Of a DNA stretch of 64,000 nucleotides, positions 16,071-24,906 are shown piece by piece. Source of the DNA: UBA7957 sp965222695. Its GTDB lineage: Bacteria > Pseudomonadota > Gammaproteobacteria > Granulosicoccales > Granulosicoccaceae. Under the pieces are notes generated by a model. The model had not been told where the DNA came from, did no database searches, and worked only from the letters and a program-made list of their open reading frames with translations. Position numbers and translations under genes: made by a program. Where the stretch lies: assembly GCA_965222695.1 (NCBI GenBank), contig OZ244967.1, positions 1,364,001 through 1,428,000 on the forward strand, given 5' to 3'. The stretch's first letter is position 1; every line of letters starts with the position of its first letter.

Positions 16071-17351
16071 ATGTTCAACAAAAAAAACGAGATGCAAAAG
16101 ATCGCCGCCAAGGCTCGCCGAAAACTGCTCGGCCGCCGGTTGATGCTGTTGCAAGGTGTTTCTTTTCCGTTTCTCGCCAAAGCGGCACATCACAGCGAAC
16201 CTGATCCACAAGCATTCAAACCCAAGTGGATGAAAACCCCCGGAAGACCATTTTCGAATTATGGCCAACCCTCGGATCATGAGAAAACGCTTCGTTGGAT
16301 TGCCGCTACACCGGGCACTGCGGGGAACGGCGTATCCTGGACACCTTTGCATCAACTGGAAGGCGCTATTACTCCAAACGGCTTGCATTTCGAAAGACAC
16401 CACAACGGCGTCCCGCAAATCGATCCACAGCAGCACCGGGTTCTTATTCACGGTATGGTGAAAAAACCTTTGATATTTTCCGTGGATAATTTGCGGCTTT
16501 ATCCACTTAAGAGCATAAGCTGCTTTATCGAATGCGGCGGTAACAGCAACGCTGGATGGCGGGAAAATCCGATTCAGACACCGGCCGGCTATTTTCACGG
16601 CATGCTATCCTGCAGTGAATGGACTGGGGTACCGGTCCGCCACCTTCTTTCCGAAAGCGGGGTTTTACCGCAGGCGCAATGGGTCATTGCCGAAGGAGCC
16701 GATGCTTTTTCGATGAAAGTCAGCATACCGCTGGAAAAGATCCTTGATGACGCTCTGTTGGCCCTTTACCAAAACGGTGAAAGTATCCGGCCCGAACAGG
16801 GATACCCTGTCCGGCTGCTTTTACCCGGATGGGAAGGTGTAACCAATGTGAAATGGCTGCACAGACTGCGATTATCGGATCGGCCGGTCATGTCACGCAA
16901 TGAAACCGCCAAGTATACGGAGTTGCAGACTGATGGCACAGCGCGGCAATTTACCTTTGCCATGCAAGCGAAATCGTTGATTACCCACCCCTCTTATGGC
17001 ATGCATCTGAAATCGCCGGGTCTGTATCAAATCAGCGGTTTAGCCTGGAGCGGAAACGGCAGAATTCGACAGGTTGACGTATCGACAAACGGTGGCCGTA
17101 CATGGATAGTGGCCAATCTGGATCAACCTGTGCTGTCAAAATCATTGACCCGTTTCAGAATGCCATGGCGATGGGACGGCTCTGAAACCATTCTGCAAAG
17201 CCGGGCGACGGACGATACCGGGTACGTACAACCTTTCCGCGATGATCTTATCGCGCAACGCGGCACGCAGGGATATTTCCACTATAATGCCGTCGTAAAG
17301 TGGAAAGTGTTCAAAGAGGGAAACATCGAACACACCTACGGGGATGATTAA
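16071..17351 (+). CDS. soxC: SoxC-like molybdopterin sulfane/sulfite dehydrogenase
   Basis: 426 residues of the sulfite-oxidase molybdoenzyme family, SoxC branch. The Mo-binding Cys is in the IECGGNS motif (Cys155). The PVRLLLPGWEGVTNVKWL and MPWRWDGSE blocks are typical. The N-terminus has an RR pair (GRRLMLLQG) consistent with Tat export of the folded cofactor enzyme. In Sox systems SoxCD oxidises sulfane sulfur bound to SoxY; here only SoxYZ-like carriers are present and no soxA, soxX or soxB of the sulfur pathway. Overlaps the cytochrome gene by 8 nt, so they form one unit. The sulfur versus other substrate role is open. Confidence 0.88.
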   Translation: MFNKKNEMQKIAAKARRKLLGRRLMLLQGVSFPFLAKAAHHSEPDPQAFKPKWMKTPGRPFSNYGQPSDHEKTLRWIAATPGTAGNGVSWTPLHQLEGAITPNGLHFERHHNGVPQIDPQQHRVLIHGMVKKPLIFSVDNLRLYPLKSISCFIECGGNSNAGWRENPIQTPAGYFHGMLSCSEWTGVPVRHLLSESGVLPQAQWVIAEGADAFSMKVSIPLEKILDDALLALYQNGESIRPEQGYPVRLLLPGWEGVTNVKWLHRLRLSDRPVMSRNETAKYTELQTDGTARQFTFAMQAKSLITHPSYGMHLKSPGLYQISGLAWSGNGRIRQVDVSTNGGRTWIVANLDQPVLSKSLTRFRMPWRWDGSETILQSRATDDTGYVQPFRDDLIAQRGTQGYFHYNAVVKWKVFKEGNIEHTYGDD

Positions 17352-17877
17352 TACAATTAAATACATCCTGATGCTGTTCGCCGTGCTTTTTTCACTATCC
17401 GCAAGCGCGCAAGACACACCGCATCTGGGCATCATTCCATCGCAAAGCTTGCTTGATGCAATCAGTTCCACGGACATATTCCCGGACGGCAGTAATTTGC
17501 CGGACGGCAGTGGTACAGCGATACAAGGCAGACAACTCTATATCGATCTTTGTCAAAGATGCCACGGACCCGAAGGCTCAGGGGCCGTTGCCGAGGCTCT
17601 TGCCGGCGGAGAAGGAACTTTAACCGACCGCTATCCGGATAAAACCATAGGGCTTTACTGGCCTTACGCGTCAAGCCTGTTCGATCTGATCGCTCGCGCA
17701 ATGCCCATGGACCGCCCGGCAAGCCTCAGCAATAACGAGGTGTATTCTCTTACAGCCTATTTGCTGGCAATCAACCATATCATTGATGAAGCCCTTGTTC
17801 TGGACAGGCACAGTCTCAGTGCCGTGCAGATGCCCAACCGGGACGGGTTTAATTCCGTCTTTCCTGAATCCGACTAA
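17344..17877 (+). CDS. soxD: Short SoxD-like cytochrome c
   Basis: 177 residues: a signal peptide (ILMLFAVLFSLSASA), one c-type heme site CQRCH at 70-74, and a later Met in ARAMPMDRPASL as probable axial ligand. Matches the SoxD cytochrome that takes electrons from SoxC, but canonical SoxD is about twice as long, so this is a single-domain version. Translationally coupled to the molybdoenzyme gene (ATG inside its last codons). Periplasmic electron transfer. Confidence 0.85.
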   Translation: MINTIKYILMLFAVLFSLSASAQDTPHLGIIPSQSLLDAISSTDIFPDGSNLPDGSGTAIQGRQLYIDLCQRCHGPEGSGAVAEALAGGEGTLTDRYPDKTIGLYWPYASSLFDLIARAMPMDRPASLSNNEVYSLTAYLLAINHIIDEALVLDRHSLSAVQMPNRDGFNSVFPESD

Positions 17878-17919
17878 CGAGCGGTAGCGACGAACCGCAA
17901 CACGGTCCTGCAACCATTG

Positions 17920-18429
17920 TTACTTATCGGGCGGTTTGGAATAAAAACAATACACCACCGAGTCACTGGAGCTGGCCAGGTCTTCGGTCAACTGTGCATA
18001 CAAAAATTCTCCTTTACTCAACGCCTTATCAGCGGTCTCGGAGGCATACACAGCCAGAAAAGAATTATAAGCCTGATCACAGCGAACATACTTCAGCGAA
18101 GCCACCCAGGGCTTGCCTACAGCGGTTTGCTCGCTGAATGAAGATGAAAATACTGCATGATTGAAACCTCCCTGCCTTTGCTGCGGCGATGCGGTCGCGC
18201 TGGCTCCGATCAGGTGATGGACACTGACCTTTCGAATGGTCCAGTTGCGCTCCCCCAGACGGATAGTACCGCCAATCGGATGAGTGCGGCTAGGCGCTGC
18301 GAGTTCAAATTTACCGACGGTATCGATCTTCGCTGTGAGTAGATTATCGGCCCATGATAGCAATGGAATAATGAGTCCAAAAAATACAAGGATACATTTT
18401 TGATACATAAGTTGTGTTTCTATCATCAT
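17920..18429 (-). CDS. Exported protein of unknown function
   Basis: 169 residues with an N-terminal signal (ILVFFGLIIPLLSWA). The mature region is mixed alpha/beta with two Cys (KYVRCDQAY and VVYCFYSKPP) and a GGTIRLGERNWTIRKV stretch; no domain recognised. The start may be ATG 18429 or an internal ATG (MYQKC). It is convergent with the SoxD-like gene and divergent from the sigma-54 activator gene, 191 bp away, so it may be controlled with the island. Real gene judged by its signal peptide and codon pattern; function not assigned. Confidence 0.6.
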   Translation of the reverse strand: MMIETQLMYQKCILVFFGLIIPLLSWADNLLTAKIDTVGKFELAAPSRTHPIGGTIRLGERNWTIRKVSVHHLIGASATASPQQRQGGFNHAVFSSSFSEQTAVGKPWVASLKYVRCDQAYNSFLAVYASETADKALSKGEFLYAQLTEDLASSSDSVVYCFYSKPPDK

Positions 18430-18620
18430 TTAGTTTTCGGCATAATGTACGAAATTCCAGGTGTAACTGCAGCATTCCACTCGACAGGCTGCAAGGCAAG
18501 CACTTTGATGTTAGTATCTTTTAGATAATTCATAGGCACGGAGAGCAAGAAAACAAAATAATCACTCAGGGGCCGTTCTCACGAACCGCCTAGGTATGCC
18601 ACCTGTTTGGAGGAGCTGTT

Positions 18621-20618
18621 ATGAATAATCCGATATCGAACAACGGGGGATGCCATTCCAGGCTCGACCACATTCTGGATTCTATAAACAACAAACAGCG
18701 TTTACCCCGCTCCAAGAGCCAGTTGCACGTTGTACGCTCTTGGGAACGCTGTATCAAGGATTATAAACTCAACCCCGACGACCAGGCGGAAAATGTCATC
18801 CTGGGGCAATCGGAGCTGGAAGAACGTTGTTCTGACAATTGGTCGTTTCTGTCCATAGCACAGTTCGAAATCGAAAACCTGTATGAACAGGTTGCCGGTT
18901 CCGGTTCCGCGATTATGGTCGTGGATAAAGGCGGCTATGTCCTCAAATACCTGGGCGACCGCGAGTTTTCAGAAGTAACGCAGGCAAACGGACTCAGAGC
19001 GGGTGCCAATTGGAGTGAGGCCGTGCAGGGAACCAACGCCATGGGTACCTGCCTTGCCGAACGGGAGCCACTGCTCATTCACCATACCGATCATTTTTTT
19101 GCACGCAATACCAGCCTGACCTGTACCGCAGCGCCGATCTTCGACGCTCAGGGCGAACTGCTGGGTGTACTGGACGTGTCCAGCTCATCCAATCTGGCAC
19201 AACAACATACGGCTGTTTTGGTTAATATGTCGGCTCAAATGATCGAGAACCGGGTATTTCTCGACAGTTTTCGTAATTTTTATATCATCCGGTTCCACAG
19301 TCGCCCGGAATTTATCAACACCCTGGGCGAAGGAATTGTGGCATTCGACCCGCAAGGCAATGTGGTTGCCTTAAATCGTTGTGCGCGGCAACAATTCGGT
19401 CTGCAAAGTGTGATCGACAACCGCCGCCGCAGTGTGCGGGAATTATTCGAAGCCACAGAACACGAGATGCTGGTGTTCGCGGAAAGACAATCCATGTATC
19501 CCTCTGAAATACGATGTGCGCAAAACGGCAGGCGGTTTTATGCGTTGGGCAAGCCGCCCGCCACCTTGAATCAGGCACGGATTTTCAGTTTTAATCGAAG
19601 CGATAAATCAAATAACAACAAACAAAAAGCCTCGGAAGCCGCACTGATCGATCGGCTCGAACTGGGAGACGATTACACACGAGAGTGTATCGAGCGAGCG
19701 AAAAAAGTGGTCAATGCCAGCAACCTGCCGATTATTATCAGCGGGGAAACCGGAACCGGCAAAGGCCTGTTGGCAAAAGCACTGCATGGCTACAGTGACC
19801 GCGCATCCAAACCCTATATTTCGATTAATTGCGCAGCGATTCCTGAAACCCTGCTGGAAAGCGAATTGTTCGGCTATTCAGGAGGCACGTTTACCGGAGC
19901 CAATCGCAGCGGCAATATCGGAAAGGTCAGAGCGGCCGACGGCGGTACGCTTTTTCTGGATGAAATCGGCGATATGCCCTTGCATTTGCAAACCGCATTA
20001 TTACAAGTGTTGGAAGATCGCGAGGTAATTCCTTTGGGAAGCTCCACACCGATTCCGATCGATATCCGGCTGATCAGCGCCACTCATCAGGATTTACAAA
20101 CCTTGGTCGAAGAACGTGAGTTTCGCGATGATTTACTCTATCGGCTTCAGGGATTGACGATCCGTCTGCCGGCCCTGCGGGAGAGAAACGACTTTGCTGC
20201 GCTTGCATTGAAGTTCCTCAATGACGGAGCCTCGGAAGAAATGACCTTTAGTGAAGAAGCACTGAATATTATTCAGAATTACTCCTGGCCGGGAAATATC
20301 CGCCAATTGCGCAATATTATCCATAGCACCCGCATATTCGCCCGCTCATCCGTTATTCACGGCAGCGAGTTGCCCGACGAAATCCTTACGGGCGATGGCC
20401 GCGGCGGCGTAAATCAGGCAATGCAAGCCAATCCTGTAAACGAAAAAGAAGAGATTATACAATCTCTGTCACCGTTGGAGGTTGCGGAAAGCAAAGCCAT
20501 TGCCAATGCATTGAAGCAATATTCCTGGAGCGTGACCAAGGTAGCCAAAAACCTCAATCTCAGCAGAACCACGCTTTATCGCAAAATGAAAAAATACCGG
20601 ATTAAATCGATGAGGTAA
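18621..20618 (+). CDS. AcoR-type sigma-54-dependent transcriptional activator
   Basis: 665 residues in the order GAF-like sensor (about 60-200), PAS-like segment (225-300), AAA+ domain (345-570) and Fis-type HTH at the end (VAKNLNLSRTTLYRKMKKY). Walker A is GETGTGKG (near 374). The sigma-54 contact loop reads GTFTGA instead of the usual GAFTGA (near 420). Family members control acetoin and PQQ alcohol oxidation genes from -24/-12 promoters. GGAGGAG precedes the ATG. The 3' end overlaps the convergent mxaL gene by 43 bp. Probably the regulator of this island; the effector could be the alcohol or aldehyde. Confidence 0.9.
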   Translation: MNNPISNNGGCHSRLDHILDSINNKQRLPRSKSQLHVVRSWERCIKDYKLNPDDQAENVILGQSELEERCSDNWSFLSIAQFEIENLYEQVAGSGSAIMVVDKGGYVLKYLGDREFSEVTQANGLRAGANWSEAVQGTNAMGTCLAEREPLLIHHTDHFFARNTSLTCTAAPIFDAQGELLGVLDVSSSSNLAQQHTAVLVNMSAQMIENRVFLDSFRNFYIIRFHSRPEFINTLGEGIVAFDPQGNVVALNRCARQQFGLQSVIDNRRRSVRELFEATEHEMLVFAERQSMYPSEIRCAQNGRRFYALGKPPATLNQARIFSFNRSDKSNNNKQKASEAALIDRLELGDDYTRECIERAKKVVNASNLPIIISGETGTGKGLLAKALHGYSDRASKPYISINCAAIPETLLESELFGYSGGTFTGANRSGNIGKVRAADGGTLFLDEIGDMPLHLQTALLQVLEDREVIPLGSSTPIPIDIRLISATHQDLQTLVEEREFRDDLLYRLQGLTIRLPALRERNDFAALALKFLNDGASEEMTFSEEALNIIQNYSWPGNIRQLRNIIHSTRIFARSSVIHGSELPDEILTGDGRGGVNQAMQANPVNEKEEIIQSLSPLEVAESKAIANALKQYSWSVTKVAKNLNLSRTTLYRKMKKYRIKSMR

Positions 20619-21529
20619 TAGAGCACAATGCAAATCAGCGCCAGCGAGGCCAGGCTCTTCGAAGGATCGATCCGTGAGTCAATGGTATCCGACATGGCCT
20701 CGTTGAGCAGTTGATCGCGTAAGCCCTGAAGCGACTCCATTTTCTGATAGCCAAGCTTCAGTTCATTCGAAAGATCAATCAGGTGCTTTTGTTTTAACGA
20801 AGAAAGATGCTCCCGCCCCTGTTCTATTCGTTGTTGAAGATTGGTTTTGTCCACTCCCACCAGATTTTCTTCCGCCGTTGTAGTACGACCCTGTGTATAC
20901 ACATCGATTTGTAATACTTCGCTGGCTCTCCAAAAACCCATAAATTTTCCATTGTAATCATATTTCGGAATAGCTACGGGTTTTTCACCCCCTATACCGA
21001 AAATGATACCCTCCGGAAGCTTCGTTCGGTCACCCTGATACCGGGGACGATATTCCGAATGCAAGGGAGGCGCCTCATGCCCGTCGGTGAGGAAGATCAG
21101 ATTCAATGCCTCATCCATCTGCTGACTGACCTCTAAAGCCGAATACAATCCCTTACTGACTTCACTGCGTGCTTCCCAGGCCATGCGCCAGTCAATCGCC
21201 GCTATTGCATGAAGTATCTCACTGTAATGCTCGCAGATTTCCACCGGCTTAAACAACACAAAACTCCGGTGGCCGGTAAAAACACCCAGTGCCACAGTTG
21301 AATCACAAGGAAGCGCGGACAGGGACTCTTGGAGTAAATGTTTCCCGTACTCCAGACGGGAAGTTCTGGCCCCGCTCAGGATGATGTCTTGCACATTCAT
21401 GCTTTGGGTAATGTCAAAAACGACGAAATAATGGTACACCTGTTTCGTCGAATCCATGCGTATGCCGCTGACGGATAAAAGTAAAAAAAGCAGGCCGGCC
21501 GGCAGCAATAAACTTTTTATTCTGCTCAT
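20576..21529 (-). CDS. mxaL: MxaL-like VWA-domain protein
   Basis: 317 residues: an N-terminal membrane anchor (LLLPAGLLFLLLSVSG), then a von Willebrand A domain with a metal-site-like DITQSMNVQD (D-x-S/T-x-S form), and a C-terminal membrane helix (LASLALICIVLYYLIDLI). Last gene of the mxaRSACKL operon, known to be needed for metal insertion or activation of calcium-type methanol dehydrogenase. The start at 21529 is 10 bp after mxaK; a longer frame reaching into mxaK was rejected. The last 43 bp code on both strands with the activator gene. Confidence 0.85.
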   Translation of the reverse strand: MSRIKSLLLPAGLLFLLLSVSGIRMDSTKQVYHYFVVFDITQSMNVQDIILSGARTSRLEYGKHLLQESLSALPCDSTVALGVFTGHRSFVLFKPVEICEHYSEILHAIAAIDWRMAWEARSEVSKGLYSALEVSQQMDEALNLIFLTDGHEAPPLHSEYRPRYQGDRTKLPEGIIFGIGGEKPVAIPKYDYNGKFMGFWRASEVLQIDVYTQGRTTTAEENLVGVDKTNLQQRIEQGREHLSSLKQKHLIDLSNELKLGYQKMESLQGLRDQLLNEAMSDTIDSRIDPSKSLASLALICIVLYYLIDLIRYFFILR

Positions 21530-21539
21530 ATCTCTATCA

Positions 21540-22094
21540 TTAGGGCAAACGCTCAAAACCACTGGTTTCGACGGGCGCCGTCGGGCTGCGTTCGGGCATG
21601 ATATCGTCTTCCTGCTGTGGCTGAAGATCACTGTCCGGCAAAAGTTGCAGCGCTCTGGCCAGATTGTAGCGCGAAGGCCAGTGCAAGGGTTCTGATCGGA
21701 GGATGGAGCGGTAATTCTCCTTGGCTAGCTCGATCAGCGGCAGCCGGGCATCGGGTTTGTCGCTGGTTTCCAACGCTATGGCCTGCCGGATGTAAATATC
21801 CGCCAGATTAAATCGCGCATTTTTAATCCAGTCCGGATTTTCACTTGCCAGTGTTTCAGCGTACAGGCGGCCCGACAGAACCAGGTCATCCTCCAGCAAG
21901 GCCTTCCAGGCCATCAGGATATTCCTCTGCTCGGCGTGTAGTCTTGGAAGCTGATTCAGTTTTTGATTGAGGACAGCGGCGTTATAGTCCTGTTCCTTTT
22001 TAAACGCGTAGTATTCGCTAAACGTGGCAGCAAGCAGGATAAGCAATAGTATCCAGGCTCCCAATACACTGTTCTTCCGACCCTGGTGGCTCAT
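21540..22094 (-). CDS. mxaK: MxaK-like membrane protein
   Basis: 184 residues with one N-terminal transmembrane helix (LGAWILLLILLAATFSEYYAF) and a TPR-like alpha-helical periplasmic part (LVLSGRLYAETLASENPDWIKNARFNLADIYI; YNLARALQLLPDSD). Identified mainly by place between mxaC and mxaL and by length. The start overlaps the mxaC stop (ATGA). A helper of quinoprotein dehydrogenase maturation. Confidence 0.82.
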   Translation of the reverse strand: MSHQGRKNSVLGAWILLLILLAATFSEYYAFKKEQDYNAAVLNQKLNQLPRLHAEQRNILMAWKALLEDDLVLSGRLYAETLASENPDWIKNARFNLADIYIRQAIALETSDKPDARLPLIELAKENYRSILRSEPLHWPSRYNLARALQLLPDSDLQPQQEDDIMPERSPTAPVETSGFERLP

Positions 22095-23086
22095 AATTCA
22101 CCCCACCGCTTAGCTCGGAACAGGGAGACAATGAACAAAACTGATGTGAGAATCAAGGCCGACAAAAAGCAATAAGGCGAATAATCCTCTTTTGGCAGTT
22201 TTTCTTCATAATGCAATGGCGTATTTTGAAGTCTGTCTATATCCTTCACCGCACGCTCCAGATCGTCGGGTTCCTCGGCCATATAAGCTCGATAAGGCGT
22301 TTCAGTGCTCTGGAAAAAGCGATGAAGCGCAAGCTCCGGCGAGGGTTTTGCGTTTTCACCGAGAATGATTGATCCTGTGGCCGAACGCATATACATCCAA
22401 TATACGGTCACGCGATTGACCTTCAGAAGCTCGCGGATGGAGCGTTTGACGATCCCGTCAAGCTGTGCCGCTCCATCGGATACCAGAATGATGATACGCG
22501 ATCCGCTGTATGGCTTATTGTCAAACAGGCGAATTGCGCTCTCCAGGCCGCCGCCCAGATTCGTTTGTGCAAGACCCCGCCCTATTTCACTGCTTTCGAT
22601 AGACGCTTGAATAATCCCGTGATTACCGGTGAGACCGACGACCGGTATCGGCAAGGAACTGAAAAACATCATACCGACGAGATCGTGCTCCCGATTGGCA
22701 ACGAAGTCTTTTAAAACTCTCCGGGCAACGGTAATTTTAGAATCTTCTGTCCACAGTTGGCTGACCGAGCGGATCTTATTCTTGGTGGCGAAAGGCTGAT
22801 CCATGCTGCGGCTTCGATCCAGCAACAAGACAATATGCGCCCCTTTCGCAATCTTGGGTACCGCGAGTTGTGGCTTGTGCAAACCGGCCAACCCCATCAC
22901 GATTGCGAGAATCGATAAAGCGCCTATCAGTCGCAGGCACCGTTCGAGCCACAGAGAGAGAAAATCCTGTGCCAACTCTGAAACCGAGGGATAAGGTAAA
23001 AAATCCGCATTTCGCGAGAATAGAGGTAAAACAGCGAGAATCGACAGAATCAGCACATAGGGAGACTCGAACGAGAGACTGATCAT
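22091..23086 (-). CDS. mxaC: MxaC-like VWA-domain protein
   Basis: 331 residues. Two N-terminal transmembrane segments (SPYVLILSILAVLPLF; CLRLIGALSILAIVMGLAGL), a VWA domain with a perfect metal motif LLDRSRSMDQ (DxSxS), and a C-terminal helix (YCFLSALILTSVLFIVSLF). A BatA/MxaC-type integrity or maturation protein. ATG 23086 has GGAG 8 nt upstream and overlaps the mxaA stop (ATGA), which fits the 4-nt overlaps in this operon; a GTG further upstream was rejected. Confidence 0.85.
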   Translation of the reverse strand: MISLSFESPYVLILSILAVLPLFSRNADFLPYPSVSELAQDFLSLWLERCLRLIGALSILAIVMGLAGLHKPQLAVPKIAKGAHIVLLLDRSRSMDQPFATKNKIRSVSQLWTEDSKITVARRVLKDFVANREHDLVGMMFFSSLPIPVVGLTGNHGIIQASIESSEIGRGLAQTNLGGGLESAIRLFDNKPYSGSRIIILVSDGAAQLDGIVKRSIRELLKVNRVTVYWMYMRSATGSIILGENAKPSPELALHRFFQSTETPYRAYMAEEPDDLERAVKDIDRLQNTPLHYEEKLPKEDYSPYCFLSALILTSVLFIVSLFRAKRWGEL

Positions 23087-24030
23087 GCCTGAGTCTCCAA
23101 ACGGCTGCATTCGCGGCACAGGGGCAACAGGTCCCGCCGGACATCCAGCGAAATTCGAGGCTCCTGGCTTTTATCGAAAAATTCCTTGTTGCTGGCTGCG
23201 TAGATCTTTTCAATGGCCTGTCTTTGTGGGCGGAAAACCGGAAATTGCCGAAAAAAATGATCCAGATCCGCACTCATGACATTCGCCCCATAGGTTTGAG
23301 CCATGGCCCGATGAAATATTTTCAGCGACTGACGGTAATACTGCTCCGGATTTAGATTCCGATTCAGCTTCCGAAGCGATTTGAATGCCTGTCTGAACGG
23401 TCTGTTACCGACATTTTTCCAGTGAATACCGAAAACCGTAAATACAATATAGAGAATGCAAATTGCTATGGAAACGGCAAAGAAGAACAATCTGATTTTG
23501 CGTTGCGCCGTATTGATCAAGGGGGGCGGTTCTACCGCCTGCAAGAGTGGTTTTTGTCCAGGCAGACGGGCCTCGGTGGGCAAAATCGGAGACAGAGTAT
23601 AAGACCAAGGCTCTATCACGAACGGCCAGTTATCCTTTGCCGAGCTCAGATTGAAAATCAGAGACGGTACAACCAGAACAGTCAGTTTTTCCGGATTACC
23701 CACCAACAGGTAGTTAAACATCAACTCGTAACGTAACATACCTTCCACCCATTGCATCTGGATCCGGGTTCCATGGTATTCCAGCCATCGGTTTATCCGG
23801 CCGTTTTCCGGAAGACTGTCACGATCCAGAATCCATCCTTCATTCATCATCAGGGTCAGTTTGACCGACAGATTATCCCCGATTCTGTAACCGACCGGAG
23901 GCGGTAATTCCAGAGAACTTGAAGCGACAGCCTTGTCACTGGCAAAAGCCAAAGGTGAACGCAATAGCAAGATCGTGAACAAGATGAGTAATGCGCGCTG
24001 ATCACTTTTCACCTTAATATCCAAAGCCAT
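23083..24030 (-). CDS. mxaA: MxaA-like maturation protein
   Basis: 315 residues: a signal segment (ALLILFTILLLRSPLAFA), a periplasmic beta domain, a transmembrane helix about residues 180-200 (LFFFAVSIAICILYIVFTVFG), and a cytoplasmic tail. The order and topology match MxaA, needed for active calcium-dependent methanol dehydrogenase in methylotrophs. Lies between mxaS and mxaC with a 4-nt overlap downstream. Confidence 0.82.
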   Translation of the reverse strand: MALDIKVKSDQRALLILFTILLLRSPLAFASDKAVASSSLELPPPVGYRIGDNLSVKLTLMMNEGWILDRDSLPENGRINRWLEYHGTRIQMQWVEGMLRYELMFNYLLVGNPEKLTVLVVPSLIFNLSSAKDNWPFVIEPWSYTLSPILPTEARLPGQKPLLQAVEPPPLINTAQRKIRLFFFAVSIAICILYIVFTVFGIHWKNVGNRPFRQAFKSLRKLNRNLNPEQYYRQSLKIFHRAMAQTYGANVMSADLDHFFRQFPVFRPQRQAIEKIYAASNKEFFDKSQEPRISLDVRRDLLPLCRECSRLETQA

Positions 24031-24036
24031 CTGAAC

Positions 24037-24906
24037 TTAATCCTCAAGAAAATACCGAGTCACGACTTGCGCATCGAAGCCGTCGTACACCGCAAGAGGA
24101 CGAAGCGCGTATTGTGCGAAAAGACCATTCAGCGCCTTTCGACGTTTGTGCTGTAACTCTTGTATTTTCCGCTGCAGCGAAGGTCTAAGCATCAGAAGCC
24201 GTCTTTGTCCGCTTTCATTGTCGGATAATTCCAGCAGTACGGTCTTTTTCGAATGAAGCGCCTCTTTACTATCACGCAATACCATCGGAATCACAAAGTG
24301 ACGGGCAAGTGCCGAAAGCAATTGCCTGATAAATTCCAATGGCAGATGAAAATCCGAGACGAGCAAAATCAGTGACTTTTTCCTGGGCAGAAACGGAACC
24401 GCATCCAGCAGACCCCTGGCATGTTTACCTGAAAACGGCGTGCGGCCGAGAAGGTCGGAAATTGCCATCGCCTGCGGTAGCTGGCGGCTTTGTATAATCG
24501 TGCAGTCTTCCCTGACTTTCTCATCCGCAGCCAAAAAACTGAAACGGTCGCCGCTACGATAAGCGGAAACGGCTGAAGCGGATAATATTGCGGTCAGAGT
24601 GGATTTTTTGTTCGCAACACCCTGAAAATCCATGGATGCCGATATATCGGCCAATACAACCAGATCGACCGAACCGAGTTGCTTGTACTGACGAACCATA
24701 ATCCGCTGCAGCGGGTCTCGGACGCTGGCTCTGAGGTCAAATCTCCTGGGATCTACGCCCTGTCCGAAAGGGCGAAACGCGCTGAGTTCATACCCTGACC
24801 CTTGCTGTGCAGAGCGGTGTATGCCCGGACGTATAGTGCGTAACAGCCACGGTACCCGGTAGTGAAACTCCTCTATACTGTTCGTTGAAAGTCCGATCCG
24901 GCTCAT
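24037..24906 (-). CDS. mxaS: MxaS-like DUF58 protein
   Basis: 289 residues with the DUF58 signature (FRPFGQGVDPRRFDLRASVR, then VDLVVLADISASMDF, a VWA-like metal motif). Partner of MoxR-type ATPases. Unlike most DUF58 proteins it lacks obvious N-terminal membrane helices, as in MxaS. The ATG overlaps the ATPase stop (ATGA). Role: MoxR-VWA chaperone system acting on the quinoprotein dehydrogenase or its metal loading. Confidence 0.86.
   Translation of the reverse strand: MSRIGLSTNSIEEFHYRVPWLLRTIRPGIHRSAQQGSGYELSAFRPFGQGVDPRRFDLRASVRDPLQRIMVRQYKQLGSVDLVVLADISASMDFQGVANKKSTLTAILSASAVSAYRSGDRFSFLAADEKVREDCTIIQSRQLPQAMAISDLLGRTPFSGKHARGLLDAVPFLPRKKSLILLVSDFHLPLEFIRQLLSALARHFVIPMVLRDSKEALHSKKTVLLELSDNESGQRRLLMLRPSLQRKIQELQHKRRKALNGLFAQYALRPLAVYDGFDAQVVTRYFLED

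Noticed and set aside
16071..17877. A standard thiosulfate-oxidising Sox operon
   Set aside because: soxA, soxX and soxB of that pathway are missing and the carriers are the quinoprotein-associated fused type.
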